From Buxus sempervirens (taxonomy: Eukaryota; Streptophyta; Magnoliopsida; Buxales; Buxaceae), in contig OX387189.1 in the NCBI GenBank assembly GCA_947561395.2, positions 27,404,329 through 27,468,328 on the forward strand: 64,000 nucleotides of DNA. Direction: 5' to 3'. This document shows, one piece after another, positions 1 to 11,593 of the stretch (position 1 is its first letter; each line of letters opens with the position of its first letter). The position numbers and the translations under genes were made by a program. The notes below the pieces were generated by a model, which was not told the DNA's origin, did no database searches, and worked only from the letters and a program-made list of their open reading frames with translations.

Positions 1-501
1 TATAACTAGGCGTATTCGACGATTTCTATCGAATACAAATAGATACTTGCATATCCGACCAAATGCATCGTATACAAACAGAAAAAAAAATAGAAAAAAA
101 AATAGAAAAAAAATAGAAAAAAAAATAGAAAAAAAATAGAAAAAGAAAAGAAAGAGAAAATAGAAAAAAAATAAGAAAAAAAAAGAAGAAAGAAAAAAGA
201 AGAAAAAAAGAGAGAAGGGATTTATTCATTCAGTTTTTATCTGACATGGTTTGCTGCAAAATCAATGTTTTCAAAAATCTTATTTTGGGCTTAAAATCCA
301 CTTCATAGCCATGAGAGCTCAGTGGAATTTAAGACAGCTTGGAGATATGCCCCCTTAAAGTTAGGGATTTTTGGCAAATCTCCACCCAAAATTATTTTGC
401 AAAATTGAACAACCAAGCAAATCAGGGTTAAAGGAAGCGCAATTTGAGTTTGTCTAATCTTTGCAGTTCATTACTTTGCAACTCCCGCAAAGAGGGGCAG
501 T
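1..501 (+). mobile_element. 3' internal end of Ogre/TAT-like LTR element (fossil)
   Basis: Non-coding sequence that runs into the LTR starting at 502. A purine-rich stretch (GCAAAGAGGGGCAGT, near 487-501) sits directly before the LTR's TG, as a polypurine tract should. A diverged minus-strand counterpart lies at 11594-12460, where the same AGAGGGGCAGT/TGTAGACACC junction is readable on the other strand. No protein domain remains here. The family call rests on the LTR and PBS downstream. Confidence 0.6.
80..220. repeat. Purine-rich low-complexity tract (A-rich with TAG/GAA)
   Basis: Runs of A broken by TAG and GAA. It produces a spurious Phe/Leu-rich minus-strand ORF. A matching pyrimidine tract (12278-12426) occupies the equivalent position upstream of the inverted LTR copy, so it looks like a family feature. 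Confidence 0.85.
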
Positions 502-539
502 TGTAGACACCCCAAATTGCACCTAAAAAGATGAATAAT

Positions 540-725
540 TGGCCAAGATCATTAAAAAGGGTGTTTTTCTTTTGTATCCAATGTAAATTATCGGATAAAG
601 GCTTTTTCCTGTGTATCCGACATTAATTGTCGGATACAAATTGATTTGTTTGTATTCGACATTTAATGTCGGATACAAGGGGTTTTATTAGTATCTGACT
701 TGAGTTGCTGGATACTAATATTTTG
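540..725. repeat. Array of short hairpins, GTATCCGAC...GTCGGATAC type
   Basis: Three to four units of roughly 50 bp, each containing an inverted repeat such as GTATCCGAC/GTCGGATAC around an AT-rich loop. The same array, with different loops, occurs at 53455-53610 in the other plus-strand LTR copy. A similar motif lies at 10-75. Confidence 0.7.
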
Positions 726-1077
726 CTGCAGAAATTGGAAAATTCCAAAAGTTTTTACTTTTTATTGTCTTATCCCTATTCTAAGAGTGGGAATTCCAAG
801 AAATAGCCTTAAGGTTTAAGTTGGTGGATTCTAGACATCATTTTGTGTCTAGCATTAGGGCACCTCTTACCCTAGCCTTTGCCTATAAATAAGAGGCCCC
901 TCCTCAAGCAAATGGCCAAGAGTTGGAGATTGAAGAGCTCCAAGCGAAGAAGGGAACCTCTGCCCCATTGCTTCCAGAACCCAGGTAAGTCTTAACCTTC
1001 TTTTACTTTTATGTTCTTAAATTCTAGAATTAGTCTCTTCTTCTTCCTTTCTGTAGAATAATGGCCTGAATGTGTTT

Positions 1078-1325
1078 GAAACCCCATTCCCTACTCAAAG
1101 TACCTCAAGACTATCTCTAGCTGTAAAACGTGAAGAGAAAGCTAGGGGAAACGAGAATGGGAATGGAACCTTAGTTCTAGAACCCTCTTAATAGCCTATT
1201 GTTGTGTGAAACCCCATTTCCTACTCAAAGTACCTCAAGATTATTTCTAGCCGTAAAAGGTGAAGAGAGAACTAGGGGAAACGAGAATGGGAATAGAACC
1301 TTAGTGATTAGAACCCCTCTTGATC
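1078..1325 (+). repeat. Tandem duplication (about 125 bp x2) in LTR leader
   Basis: Two adjacent units starting near 1078 and 1208, each with the motifs CTACTCAAAGTACCTCAAG and AGGGGAAACGAGAATGGGAA. The duplication is also present in the inverted copy (about 10805-11045, minus) and in the solo LTR (about 53998-54240), so it predates their divergence. Confidence 0.75.
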
Positions 1326-1339
1326 AAGTGAAATTTGGC

Positions 1340-1880
1340 CACCTCGCTTTATACCATTGGATAGAGAATCTCGACACGGTTCCAACGCAACTGAGTTTGC
1401 AGGAATCGGGGTTCGGATGAAGGTTCTGCGGGCGGTCAAACTTAAGGAAAAGCCAAGAGTTGACTTTTCCTCGAATTCCGTGCCAAGTACCTAGCTTTAT
1501 ACCATTGGATAGAGAATCTCGACACGGTTCCAACGGAACTGAGTTTGCAGGAATCGGGGTTCGGATGAAGGTTCTGCGGGCGGTCAAACCTAAGCAGAGC
1601 CAAAAGTTGACTTTCTGCTAAAATCCTATCCAGAGGCCTACCCTAGGTCATTGGATAGAGAATCTCGACACGGTTCCAACGCAACTGAGTTTGCAGGAAT
1701 CGGGGTCCGGATGAAGGTTCTGCGGGCGATCAAACCTGAGCAGAGCCAAAAGTTGACTTTCTGCTAAAATCCGATCCGGAGGCCTACCCCTAGGTCATGG
1801 GATGGAGGGCTCCGATACGATTCTAATGAAACTAAGTTTGCCCAGATCGGAGTCCGGATGAAGAAAATATGAGCTGATGA
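1340..1880 (+). repeat. About 150-bp tandem repeats in family B U3
   Basis: Three good copies and one diverged copy of a unit containing GAATCTCGACACGGTTCCAA, then AGTTTGCAGGAATCGGGGT, then a reading like AAAAGTTGACTTTCTGCTAA. Units begin near 1347, 1493, 1640 and 1790. Two diverged units occur at the start of the B copy at 34120-34380, so copy number varies between members. Confidence 0.8.
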
Positions 1881-3109
1881 AATTTCCGAGCAGCAAAACC
1901 GGCAATCTGCGCACGTGGCAAAAAGCTGCACACGTGGCGAGTTGCGCAGGAAAATATCTCGGGGATCAAATCCGTAAATATCCAAATATACAAAATATCC
2001 CAGGGACTAAATCTGTAAAAATCCGAGAATATCGGATTAAATTGAAATTTGCCAGGGACTAAATCCGAAAATTCGGATTTTCCGACCAAACACGCGGCGG
2101 CATTTAATGAATTTTCATCATTATGCCGCTCGCGCGGACGTGGCGAGCGGCATGCGCTCACCTGGAGCTGGGCGCCAAGGTGGGCGCATCCCCCTTTTTT
2201 CTCGCTTATATAAGCCGCGCGGCCTTTTGCGCAGAGAGTTGGAAGATTTTTCGAAAAAAATTAAGTGTTCGGATTTTTGGAGGGTTCGAAGGGTTTTTGT
2301 TTTGTTTTCTTCTTCCTTCACCCGAAGCCCCCCTCTCTTCACCCCTGCTTGCCTCCGAAAACCCCAGAGAATCTCCTCCCCTCCTTCATTCTCATCCATC
2401 TCCCATAAAGAGGTGGAAAGCTTGTCGCTGTTGGAGGATCAAAAGGGATTTTCCAACTGCCGTAGGAGCTAGAAGAAAGGTGCTCCAGCTCTTGCTTTGT
2501 TCCAGGGAGAAGCCCACACACCTCAAGCAAGTCATAGGATCCTCAGGTATCATTCTCTACTATGCCTGATATACATGTGTTGAAATGAGAAGTTCTTAAT
2601 AATTTTGCCAAGATTATTTTCGTCCCTGGGGCACGATTCTGTTCCCATGGTAGCTTAGTATGCACTTGCTTTATTTCGATGTATGAAGGGTCTCTAAGTG
2701 AGGAAGAGACCCACCGGGAGCTTATGGTAGATTGAGAGAGAGAGTACCCCCTCAGACTATCCGGGCATGCTTAATGCTATGGTCGGGTTTTTTTTTATGC
2801 TTTAAAAGGGAGTTTGTTCCCTCATGTCAATTGATCCATTGTATCCCTGTAAACCCCCTCCTCATTCCCTTCTTCGGATGTTAGTGTGCCTTCGGATGTT
2901 TCGGACATTAGGGTGCCTGCTTGAAGGTCTAGTATGTGGATGGGAGTACATGTAATGTCTGCATGTGGTTTTTTTTTTTTTTGTTTTTTTTACATTGCTG
3001 GATTTGCTAACATGCTGCTTGTGCACCCTTGAGCATGCTCCCATCCCCCCTTTTTTTAAGCTGTTAATGCATCTGTACCTGTTTGTTTTTTTTATCGGGT
3101 TTGTTTTTT

Positions 3110-3560
3110 CTTTTGAGAGATTTTGGGTTGTGGGATGAAGCATGAACCATGTTTAGATTAGTTTCAATACAAGTTAAAGTATATTCTGGGGGGGTGGCCG
3201 AAGCCCTGGGAGGGCTTACAGAGCCTAAAAAATGAGTTACAGAGCTCAAAATCAGCTCAGAAATGGAGTTTGAAAGAAAACCGAGAGCATCGAGTATCCG
3301 CGAAGCTCGCGCGAAGCTCGCGCGAATCTCGCGCGAAGCTCGCGCGTACCTTCGCGTGAGGCTCGCGCGAGGCTCGCGCTCATCTCGCGCGAACCTCGCG
3401 CCCACCTCTTTTTTTTGTGTTTTTCGTTGTTTTGGGTCCGCCCAGCCCGCGCCGACCTTGCGCCTAGTGCCAGAGGTCGGCGCCCACCCCTAAAACATGC
3501 CGGATTGCCATATTTTTGAGAAATTTCGAAAACACCCTTTACCGAGCACAATGAGCCAGT
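3110..3560 (+). mobile_element. Family C LTR fragment with CGCGCGAAGCTCG array
   Basis: Text around 3150-3210 (GTTTAGATTAGTTTCAA, then TTCTGGGGGGGT) matches the family C LTR at 63020-63060. Both are followed by a locally amplified GC-rich array, here CTCGCGCGAAG/AATCTCGCGC units at about 3295-3405. This explains the GC spike inside the B element. Confidence 0.5.
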
Positions 3561-5880
3561 TTTTTTTCTCTGACAGAGTGTCTATCTTGTTTTTTTTGTG
3601 TGATTATTGCTAGATGTGAATGATATTTCCGAACCGAACCGGATAAACCAATAGGGTTTCTGGGTCACCCGCAAACCCGACATGGGACTTGGACTCCCGG
3701 TCCAACTTGACTTCCAGTGGGCCTTCCAACGGGGCCCACCAAGCCCAATAAACACCAAAGCATGCCATTAAAATAACTTAAGTAAAATGAACAATTTGAA
3801 CCGGGCGGGCCAAACCCAATGTGGCCCACCCGAGCCTTGTTATGCGAAATTGATGCATGAATTGCGTGGTTTGGCCGAGACCAAGGGCAAGGGCCTACCA
3901 GGCCCGCCAAAGCCCACCAACCGAACCAAGGAAGGGTACAAACCCTAACTTCCGGTAACTTGGGCTTACAAGCCCAGATTTGGACTGCGGGCCCCAAGCC
4001 CAGTGTCCAAATCACTTTGGCAAAATTAAAAAGATAAATCCAATAAAAAAATACTTGGACACCATGTGGGCCCACCTTAGGGGCCCACAAACCGGTCCGG
4101 CCCACTTGTGCGTGAAAAACGCTTAATCTTCAAATCTGAACTTAAAGTAAAATCAATTGAACTAACCAAAGCCCAAAGGACCTCTCAGGCTAGACTGAGG
4201 TCCACAAGGGTACACGGGCTTTGCTAAGCCCACCAAGGATACCGTGGGCCTTCCAACAGGGCCCACCCAACCAGACCCAGATCACCTAATTAAACAAAAT
4301 AAAAGCAATTAAAGGGACCCACACCACTCAGGTGGTCCCGCCAGACTTAACCAAACTACATATCGGATTAGGAATCGGGTGAGACCAATGGAAGCTGACT
4401 CAAACCAGGGAACCCACGGGACCCGTCATCCGACGGGGTGGACCGGGGTGTCTACGGACTTCCCCGGACCACAACCGAGAACAGACTTAGAATCTCAAGC
4501 CGCAGACCCAAAAGCCCTAATAGGCAAGATTAGGCACCCAGGTGTCCGCCTGCACCCCATCAGGCGGTGGCGACTCCGAATTTTCCCGTGCCGCGTTTCC
4601 CACGCGTGCACAACTTTTTCAAATGATTTTGTTTTGGATTGCATGGATTACACACACTTGATCACTGTTTTGGATTAATTTTGCTTTAAAATGTCAAACT
4701 GGACAACACCTGTACCCTAACTTCGGACACTCATAACTTCATCATCTGGATGAATTTTGTAGTGATTCTAAAGACATGTGAAAGGTGAGACTGTCTAGTT
4801 CTTGTCTATAAAATTTCAGCCATTTTTATAGAGTGGATTTTTGACACCATTTGATCAAAGTCGACAGGTCAGTTCAGGTCAGATTGCTGAACCTGCCACT
4901 TTGAATGAGCACCATCTGCTCGTTTTAAGTCTGATTTAAGTGATTTTGATTTCTGTGTTTTCCTTTATGAGTATAATTTCAAATCCAATTGGTTTCAAAA
5001 ATTTTTGATTTCATTTGTTTCTTGTGTGTCTGATTTACTCAGAACTGCCCTATAGCACAATTCTGTGCTAATCTATGATCCTCTGGGCATGTTCGTGAGA
5101 TCACACAAGTCACATCCGAATGAATTTGGGCGTGAGGCTTATTTCATTTGAAAGATGGCACCATGTACTTCATTCTTGCGAATTTTCAAAGATTTATATA
5201 GAGCCAATTTTCACAAATAGGTTTTCAAAGTTACCCACTTGCCACTTTTATCAACTTATAATTGTGAATTTCAAACAAGCATAGCTCCTAGGATTTTAAT
5301 CGGATCTATGTGAAAATTTTCCTAAGTCTTCTATTCATCATAATCTTTCAAATGGATTTGGTTTGATTCAATTTAAATTTGATTTGGATGATTTAAAGAC
5401 AAATGGCTCTATCTTTTACCGAATTTTCTGGATTTGTCTTAACTTGTTTGTGTTCAAGTTTTTCTTTGATTTCCATTTAATAGTGATGTCCCAGAAGTGA
5501 TACTTCCATAAAAGAAAGTCTAAGATTCATTGGACTTCTCATGTGGAGGGATCATACATGTGTTTAATCCTTTTCAAGCCTTTTTGATTATTTTAGCTAG
5601 GTTTCTTTATTTTGAGCATGAACAACACTTGGCAACCACTTTGTGTGGGTGAATGGGGGTACCTAACACCTTCCCCCATTCATAATCTAATCCCCTTACC
5701 CATCTCTGGATTTTTTTATTTTAAAGTGGAATTCTTTTTAATCTAGATTTGCCTTTTGTGCTTATTTTGATGATTTTGGTGTCCATTCACACCTAAAAAG
5801 AATGGTGGCGACTCTTCCCTTTCTTCGAATCCTGTGTGATAACCGGAAAGTCACGAGATTGATTTTTTCCATGTCTCACA

Positions 5881-5934
5881 ACTGGCAACTCCACTGGGGA
5901 ATGAACCCAGAATCTCTAGTTCTACTCCCCAGCG
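5881..5934. other. Junction between inverted LTRs, with PBS-type sequence
   Basis: Directly after the plus LTR lies ACTGGCAACTCCACTGGGGA, which resembles the TGGCGACTCC-type tRNA-Arg primer-binding site known from Ogre elements. The rest of the 54 bp reads, on the minus strand, like the sequence that normally follows a PBS (CGCTGGGGAGTAGAACTAG). The join is therefore PBS region to PBS region. Confidence 0.6.
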
Positions 5935-7097
5935 GGACATGGAAAAAATCATCAAAATAAGCAAATCATCAAAATAAGAAAAAAAGGGACACCAAAATTA
6001 TCAAAATAAGCAAAAAAGGCAAATCTAGATCAAAATTAATTTCACTTTAAAATAAAAAATCCAGAGATGTGTAAGGGGATTAGATTATTAATAAGGGAAG
6101 GTGTTAGGCACCCCCATTCACCCACACAAGGTGGTTGCCAAGTGTTGTTCATGCTCAAAATAAAGAAAGCTTGCTAATTACAATAATAAAAAAGGCTTGA
6201 AACGGATAAAAACATGTATGATCCCTCCACATAAGAAGTCCAATGAATCTTAGACTTTTTTTATGGAATTATCACTTCTAGGACATTACCATCAATTGCA
6301 AATCAAAATAAAACTTGAATAAAAGCAAGTGGAGGCAAATCTGGAAAACTCAGTAAAAGATGGAGTCCTTTGACCATAAATCATTCAAATCAAGTTCAAA
6401 TTGAATCAAACCAAATCCATTTGAAAGATTATGATAAATAAAAGACTCAGGAAAATTTTCAAGTAAATTTGGTTAAAACCCTAAGAGTTATGCTCATTTG
6501 AAATCTGCTGTTGTAAATCGATAAAAGTAACAAGTGGGCAACTTTGGAAATCCATTTGGGGAGATTGGCTCTATATAAATCCTTGAAAATTTGCATGAAT
6601 GAAGTATGTAGTGCCTTCTTTCAAATGAAACGAGCCCCATACAAAACTTCATCTGGATGTGCCTTGAGTGGCCTCCCAAACAGGCCCCGAAGATCACAGA
6701 TTAGCCCAAAATTTTTCTATTGAGCAATTCTGAGTAAATCAGTTGCCCACGACACAAATAAAAGCAAAAAAATTTGAAATCAACTGGATTTGAAAGTAAA
6801 CTCACAAAGGAAAACACAAAAACAAAAATCACTCAAATCGGACTTAAAACGAGCAGATGGTGCTCATTCAAAGTGACAGGTTCAACAATCTGGCCTGAAC
6901 TGACCTGTCGACTTTGATCGAATGGTGTCAAAAATCCACTCTATAAAAATGGCTAAAATTTTACAGACAAGAACTAGACAGTCACATGTCTTTGGAATCA
7001 CTCCAAAATTCATCCAGATGATGAATTTATGAGTGTCCGAAGTTAGGGTACAGATGCTGTCCAGTTTTGACATTTTTAAGTAAAATCAATCCAAAAC

Positions 7098-10000
7098 TGT
7101 AATGCCCCGGTTCCGGGTCCAATTCCCAAAACCCAAGGTGTTATGATAAGCAACAAAAGCAACTAAAATATGGAATAATTTAAAACATTTTTCTAACTTT
7201 ATAATCAGAGTAAAAGGGGAAACTTGAATTTAAAATCTCTTTATTAATCAACAATTATAATATAAAAGGATTGTAATTATATGAGCAATCCTACATCTAT
7301 ATAGACTACCCAGCTACAACTAGCCCACAACTTGACGTCCTCACCAAGAGTACTTGAAAAATGGGAGAAACCGGAGTGAGAATAAATCTCAACAAGTAGC
7401 AAGGTGCATGCATGAAATCAGTCCATGTTTATATAAAATAAGTCATGAGGTGTACGATTAAACCAACAAAAACATCAACGAGGATAATTCCAAAGTTTAA
7501 ATCCAATCCCATTAATACTATCAAAACATATCTCAATAACAATACCGATAAAACATCGAATGGTCAATGTCATGAGTATTGTTTGAATTGATTAATTGAC
7601 ATGCCAAGTAGACACTCCACACCTCCATGTACACAGTTCCGGCCTACTTAGGGTTTCAAACACTCTGAAATGATGGCCTACTCAAGGTTTCGTCATCCAA
7701 TGCCAGCCTACTCAGGGTTTCGACATTGACAACCAGGCCTACTCAGGGTTTCTAGCTGCTCTACACCGGTCGTGGCAACACACCAGGCCATGCAATTACA
7801 TCAATAAATAATACCATCACATTACTAAGCTTAGACATGGATCCAGGACAAGCTAAACCAAAATAGTAAACCAACGTAAAACACAACTTTGACTTCAAAG
7901 CAAAACAACACGTTCAACATCATTTATAACTCAACCAGTTCACCACACGTCCCTCTGGACCAAAACCAGTACCTCATGTATCTCCAGCAATTACTCACAA
8001 TTCACAACACATGTTCATTTGTAATAAAACCCTTTACTCACACCAAAAGAATTCTTTACAATACATTTCAGAAACTTGCAATCAAGTAAAAATCAGATGA
8101 AATAAATTCGCATTCAAGTACAGTATATAATAACAGGAATCTAACTCAGGGACTCTTAGGTTTAGGTACAATGAGATCATCTGTCACTAGCCCTTTCGAA
8201 ATAATCTGGGATGCTTCTAAAATTTTCCAGAATTTCCACTTATATTCTCAAAGAAAATTTAATAGGGAATAATTTTTCTAAAGTCCTAAACAAATCATTA
8301 GTCAAGTGCTTGAACACTCAAAATCATCAAAACCAGCTTAATTGGGTCAAAATTCTACTTCGGCAAATTTTAGGACCATGCGCTGACCTCCTGCGCTAGG
8401 CACGAGGTCAGCGGATAGGTCGCTGGTCAAAAATTTGAGTATGCGCTTACTTAACTCGAGTGGGTGCGAGATAAGCGTGAACTTCGCGCACGCTTCGCGC
8501 GAAATGAGCCTGTATAAATTAAGTCCGCGCGAGCTAGGCGCAAGCTCCGCGGATAGAAAATAAAACCTTGCACCCACTACCTCTAGTTGGCGCCAGTTAG
8601 CGCCAACTCAGCGGATACTAATTTGGATTTTCGACTCTCTGTTATTTCCAGATCTACACAACTGGCCGGACTTTTTCTCTTTGTAACAATTTTCCCAGTC
8701 TCCTAATATCCCCAGAAGACATTTAAACTACTTTTGAAATTATTCCAACACATTTCTATTTATCATCATTTGTACTAAAGAAACTCACGCTAGGACGATC
8801 TTCTTCTAGAAATCACTCATGCATCAGAATAAACTCACGAATAAAATACGAAAACCCAGTTTTAAAACGATGCTACTCACATCTTGGTAATTAAAATTTA
8901 ACTAGGGTTTCTTTCTAATTCAACCCACCTATGAACAACATTTTTCTTGATTCTTAAAAAGAGATTCAAATCACTAAATCGAAACTTTATAAACATCTAA
9001 CTTTTCCAATGAAATCCAATTTAAGAACCAATACGATCAATCATCAAAAACACAAGAAAACATGCAATTCCTCCAGTTTCAAGTGTTTGCTACTTGCCTT
9101 TTTGATGAACCCAGATTTTTCAGAACTTCTTCTGTGCCCGTTTTTGGAGCTCGACCGGACCCCTCTAAACTTCTCAAATTTAGATCTCCACCGTTCAGTT
9201 TGAAGTCCTCCATGAGTAGAACAAAATCAAAAAATTGCAGCCCATTCCAATGGTTGGATCTTTCTATCTCACCGTTCGAAGTTGGCTAGTCGGCCATCTC
9301 TGAAACTCCTTTTTCTTCCAAAATCCGATTTTCCACCAATTTCTGAGTTAATTCGCACCACCTTAAACTCATCCAAATCCAATCTTCACTATTTAGATTA
9401 AAGTATTTCATGTATAGAGCATAACCTCCAAATTTCATGACGATCCAACGACTAGATCTCCGGGGATCGTCGCTCAAAGTCTGCTGGTCGGACCTCTGCA
9501 GCACCTCCCTTTTTCCTTTCTTCCCTCTCTTTTCTCTCTTCTCTTCTTTCCTTTATTTTTCTCCCAAGCCCAAGCACGAATTTTCCTCTCTTTCCTCCTT
9601 ATTTTTGACTTGCTAAAAACCCTAAACCTTTCCTAGACCTCCCCTTTTATAAACTCTCTTAATTAGAAGTCCTACTAAGTTTAGAAGACCTTCTAAATAG
9701 ACTTCTCGCTCTTAATTGGAAACCTCCCCATCTTAACCCTCCTTTTAATTCCTCTTTTAAGTATTATATATAAGAGAAGGATTTATTTTAATTTATTTTC
9801 GTGTTAATTAAATTTATTATTTTAAAATATTACTAAAACACCCTAAAGCTACCTCTTATCCTCAAACTTAAAGCTCCTTATCAACCATAATCACCAATAT
9901 ACCCTTTTTCCTACTTTTAAGCAATAATTTGATATTTAAATCCAACCCAACCCAAATTAAGTCTAGTTAAATATTTCAAGTCTAATAATTATTTACTTAC

Positions 10001-10391
10001 TCAATATTTTAATTTGGCTAATTGGGAAATGACTAAAATACCCTTTCCTTGGAATTCCATACTTAACCTTTGAATCTTTTTCCAAAAATTCTCCTCTTTA
10101 TTTCTTCACATCAATCTTAACCATATAATGTACTTGGATTAATACCTATCTTCTCCAATCCTTTATATTTAATTTCCTTTCCCAATTTATCAAAATCAAC
10201 CTTGCTCTTTCTTATTTAAATGAAGCCACTATTTAATTTCCTAATTACTCAAAATTATTGTTTATTTATTTAATTACTAATATCTCTTTGGATCATAATA
10301 TTATTCTTCCAATACCTAAATTGAATCTTAACTTCTCAATATTTAGTTTTATTTAATTTACTTTATTTTAGGAAAAATCCGGGGTTTTACC
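7098..10391 (-). mobile_element. Family C solo LTR, TSD AAAAC
   Basis: Plus-strand ends are TGTAATGCCCCGG and CCGGGGTTTTAC, forming an extended terminal inverted match. AAAAC flanks both sides (7093-7097, 10392-10396), and the host LTR reads straight across when it is removed. No PBS, coding domain or second LTR is present, so a solo LTR (about 3.29 kb) fits best. It contains four copies of a GGCCTACTCAGGGTTTCG-like unit (7640-7760) and a GC-rich array (8390-8610). Confidence 0.65.
7635..7765. repeat. Short tandem units, GGCCTACTCAGGGTTTCG
   Basis: Four units of about 35 bp. The same motif, in inverse orientation, is found at 37140-37240 in the family C copy on the other strand, and in shorter form at 16045-16105 and 62030-62050. 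It is an internal hallmark of this LTR family. Confidence 0.65.
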
Positions 10392-11593
10392 AAAACAATG
10401 ATTAAGTGTGTGTAATCCGTGCCATCCAAACCAAAATCATTTGAAAAAATATTGAAAAACCTTCAGAAGGAAATAGGGCACGAATTTGGTTCACCATTCT
10501 CTTTGATTGGAGAGAATATACCAAAATCCCCCAAAATGGAGCAAAAATGCCCAAAACCGAGAGGTTAGACCATAAAGTCTTCAATACTCAAACATAAACT
10601 TGCTTGTATCCTTTTGAAAATCATTAAGAAATGTCCCAAAAATGCTTAGGGCCATTTATTTCAGATCTACCATAATGAATACAATAGATCCCAAAATACA
10701 AGCCTATTTCGACAAAACAAGTGCAATGTGTGCATGTATAAAAATCATCTCTTTAAATCAATACATCACAACATATAGCATTAAAAGTACATTAATCAAA
10801 TGGGGTTCTATGTCTAGGGTTCCATTCCCATTCTCATTTCCCTTAGTTCTCTCTTCGCCTTTTTCGGCTAGAAATAATCTTGGGGTACTTTAAGTAGGGA
10901 ATGGGGTTTCACACAACCATAGGCCATTCAAGAGGGTTCTATGACTAAGGGTCAACTCCCATTCTCGTTTCCCCTAGATCTCTCTTCACGTTTTACGGCT
11001 AAAGAGAGTCTCGAGGTACTTTGAGTAGGGAGAGGGGTTTCAAGCACAAACAGTAGGCCATTATTCTACAGAAAGGTAGAAGAAGAGAATTAACCCCAGA
11101 ATTTAAAAACAGAAAATTAAAAAAGGATTAGGGCTTACCTGGGTTCTGGAAGCAATGGAGCAGAGGTTCCATTGAAAATAGCTCCAGACCCAAATTCCAA
11201 GTGAATAAAAAGTCAACTTTTTAGTTCAAGGAAAAATTTTGGTTTATCAGGTCTGGTAAAAAGGTTCAATATGTTAATGCCAAGATATTCGTCAAGATTT
11301 AAAATATCAAAAAATTCATTTATGCAATAACATTGCTAAAAACTTGATTACCGGGAAAAATAATCTTGAAATCTTGCTTTAAAAAATATTTCATTTTCTA
11401 GGGTCAAAAGTCAACAAAATTCAACCGGAAAAAGTTTGACTTTGCACAAAAGATTGAATTCGGGCTTTTTCCTTTATGGTTTTGGATTCAAATGGGTTAA
11501 GGATCTCAAAACCAAGGTTAAGAATTGAAAACTCCAATAAAATATCTCTCCTTCAAGATTTATCAAAAATCGTGCAATATTGGGGTGTCTACA

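Larger units (their letters stand above)
1326..4612 (+). mobile_element. Family B LTR nested in the Ogre-like LTR
   Basis: Matches the B copies at 13090-15021 and 34017-36425. Shared parts are U3 tandem repeats, a TATA-like box (TATATAAG near 2205), a GGCCC-rich segment, GACGGGGTGGACCGGGGTGTC, CATCAGGCGGTGGCGACTCC and an end resembling GTGCACA at 4612. The host LTR resumes immediately afterwards. The left boundary is approximate. It holds an extra segment (about 3110-3560) that resembles family C. No protein domain is recognisable. Confidence 0.6.
502..5880 (+). mobile_element. Ogre/TAT-like LTR, plus strand, interrupted by family B LTR
   Basis: Starts TGTAGACACCCC at 502 and ends ATGTCTCACA at 5880. 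Its two halves (502 to about 1325, and 4613-5880) align with the solo LTR at 53361-55861. The middle is replaced by a family B element. A TATA-like CCTATAAATA lies near 882. Sequence resembling a polypurine tract precedes it and a PBS follows it (5881), so the LTR has internal sequence on both sides. The tRNA-Arg-like PBS is what is known for the Ogre/TAT lineage of Ty3/gypsy. The lineage call is inferred from termini and PBS only, because no pol domain is visible. Confidence 0.65.
5935..11593 (-). mobile_element. Ogre/TAT-like LTR, minus strand, interrupted by family C solo LTR
   Basis: On the minus strand it starts TGTAGACACCCC (11593) and ends near CATGTCCC (5935). About 2.36 kb remains after removing the nested element at 7098-10391. 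Alignable landmarks shared with the plus copy are the AATGGGGG...CCTAACACC block, the ATCCAAAACAGTGATC stretch split by the insertion, and the tandem leader repeats. The part nearest the TG end differs from the plus copy and lacks the hairpin array. Confidence 0.65.

Noticed and set aside
26-229. 67-residue Phe-rich minus-strand ORF
   Set aside because: Translation of the A-rich tract. No protein-like composition.
2123-2569. 148-residue plus ORF and 121-residue overlapping ORF
   Set aside because: They lie over the family B promoter and leader. Overlapping frames with no motif, and not kept open in the other B copies.
3665-4105. 146-residue minus ORF (WAPKVGPHG, Trp/Gly-rich)
   Set aside because: Comes from the GGCCC-rich segment of the family B LTR. 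Similar spurious ORFs occur at 13963-14430 and 35997-36437.
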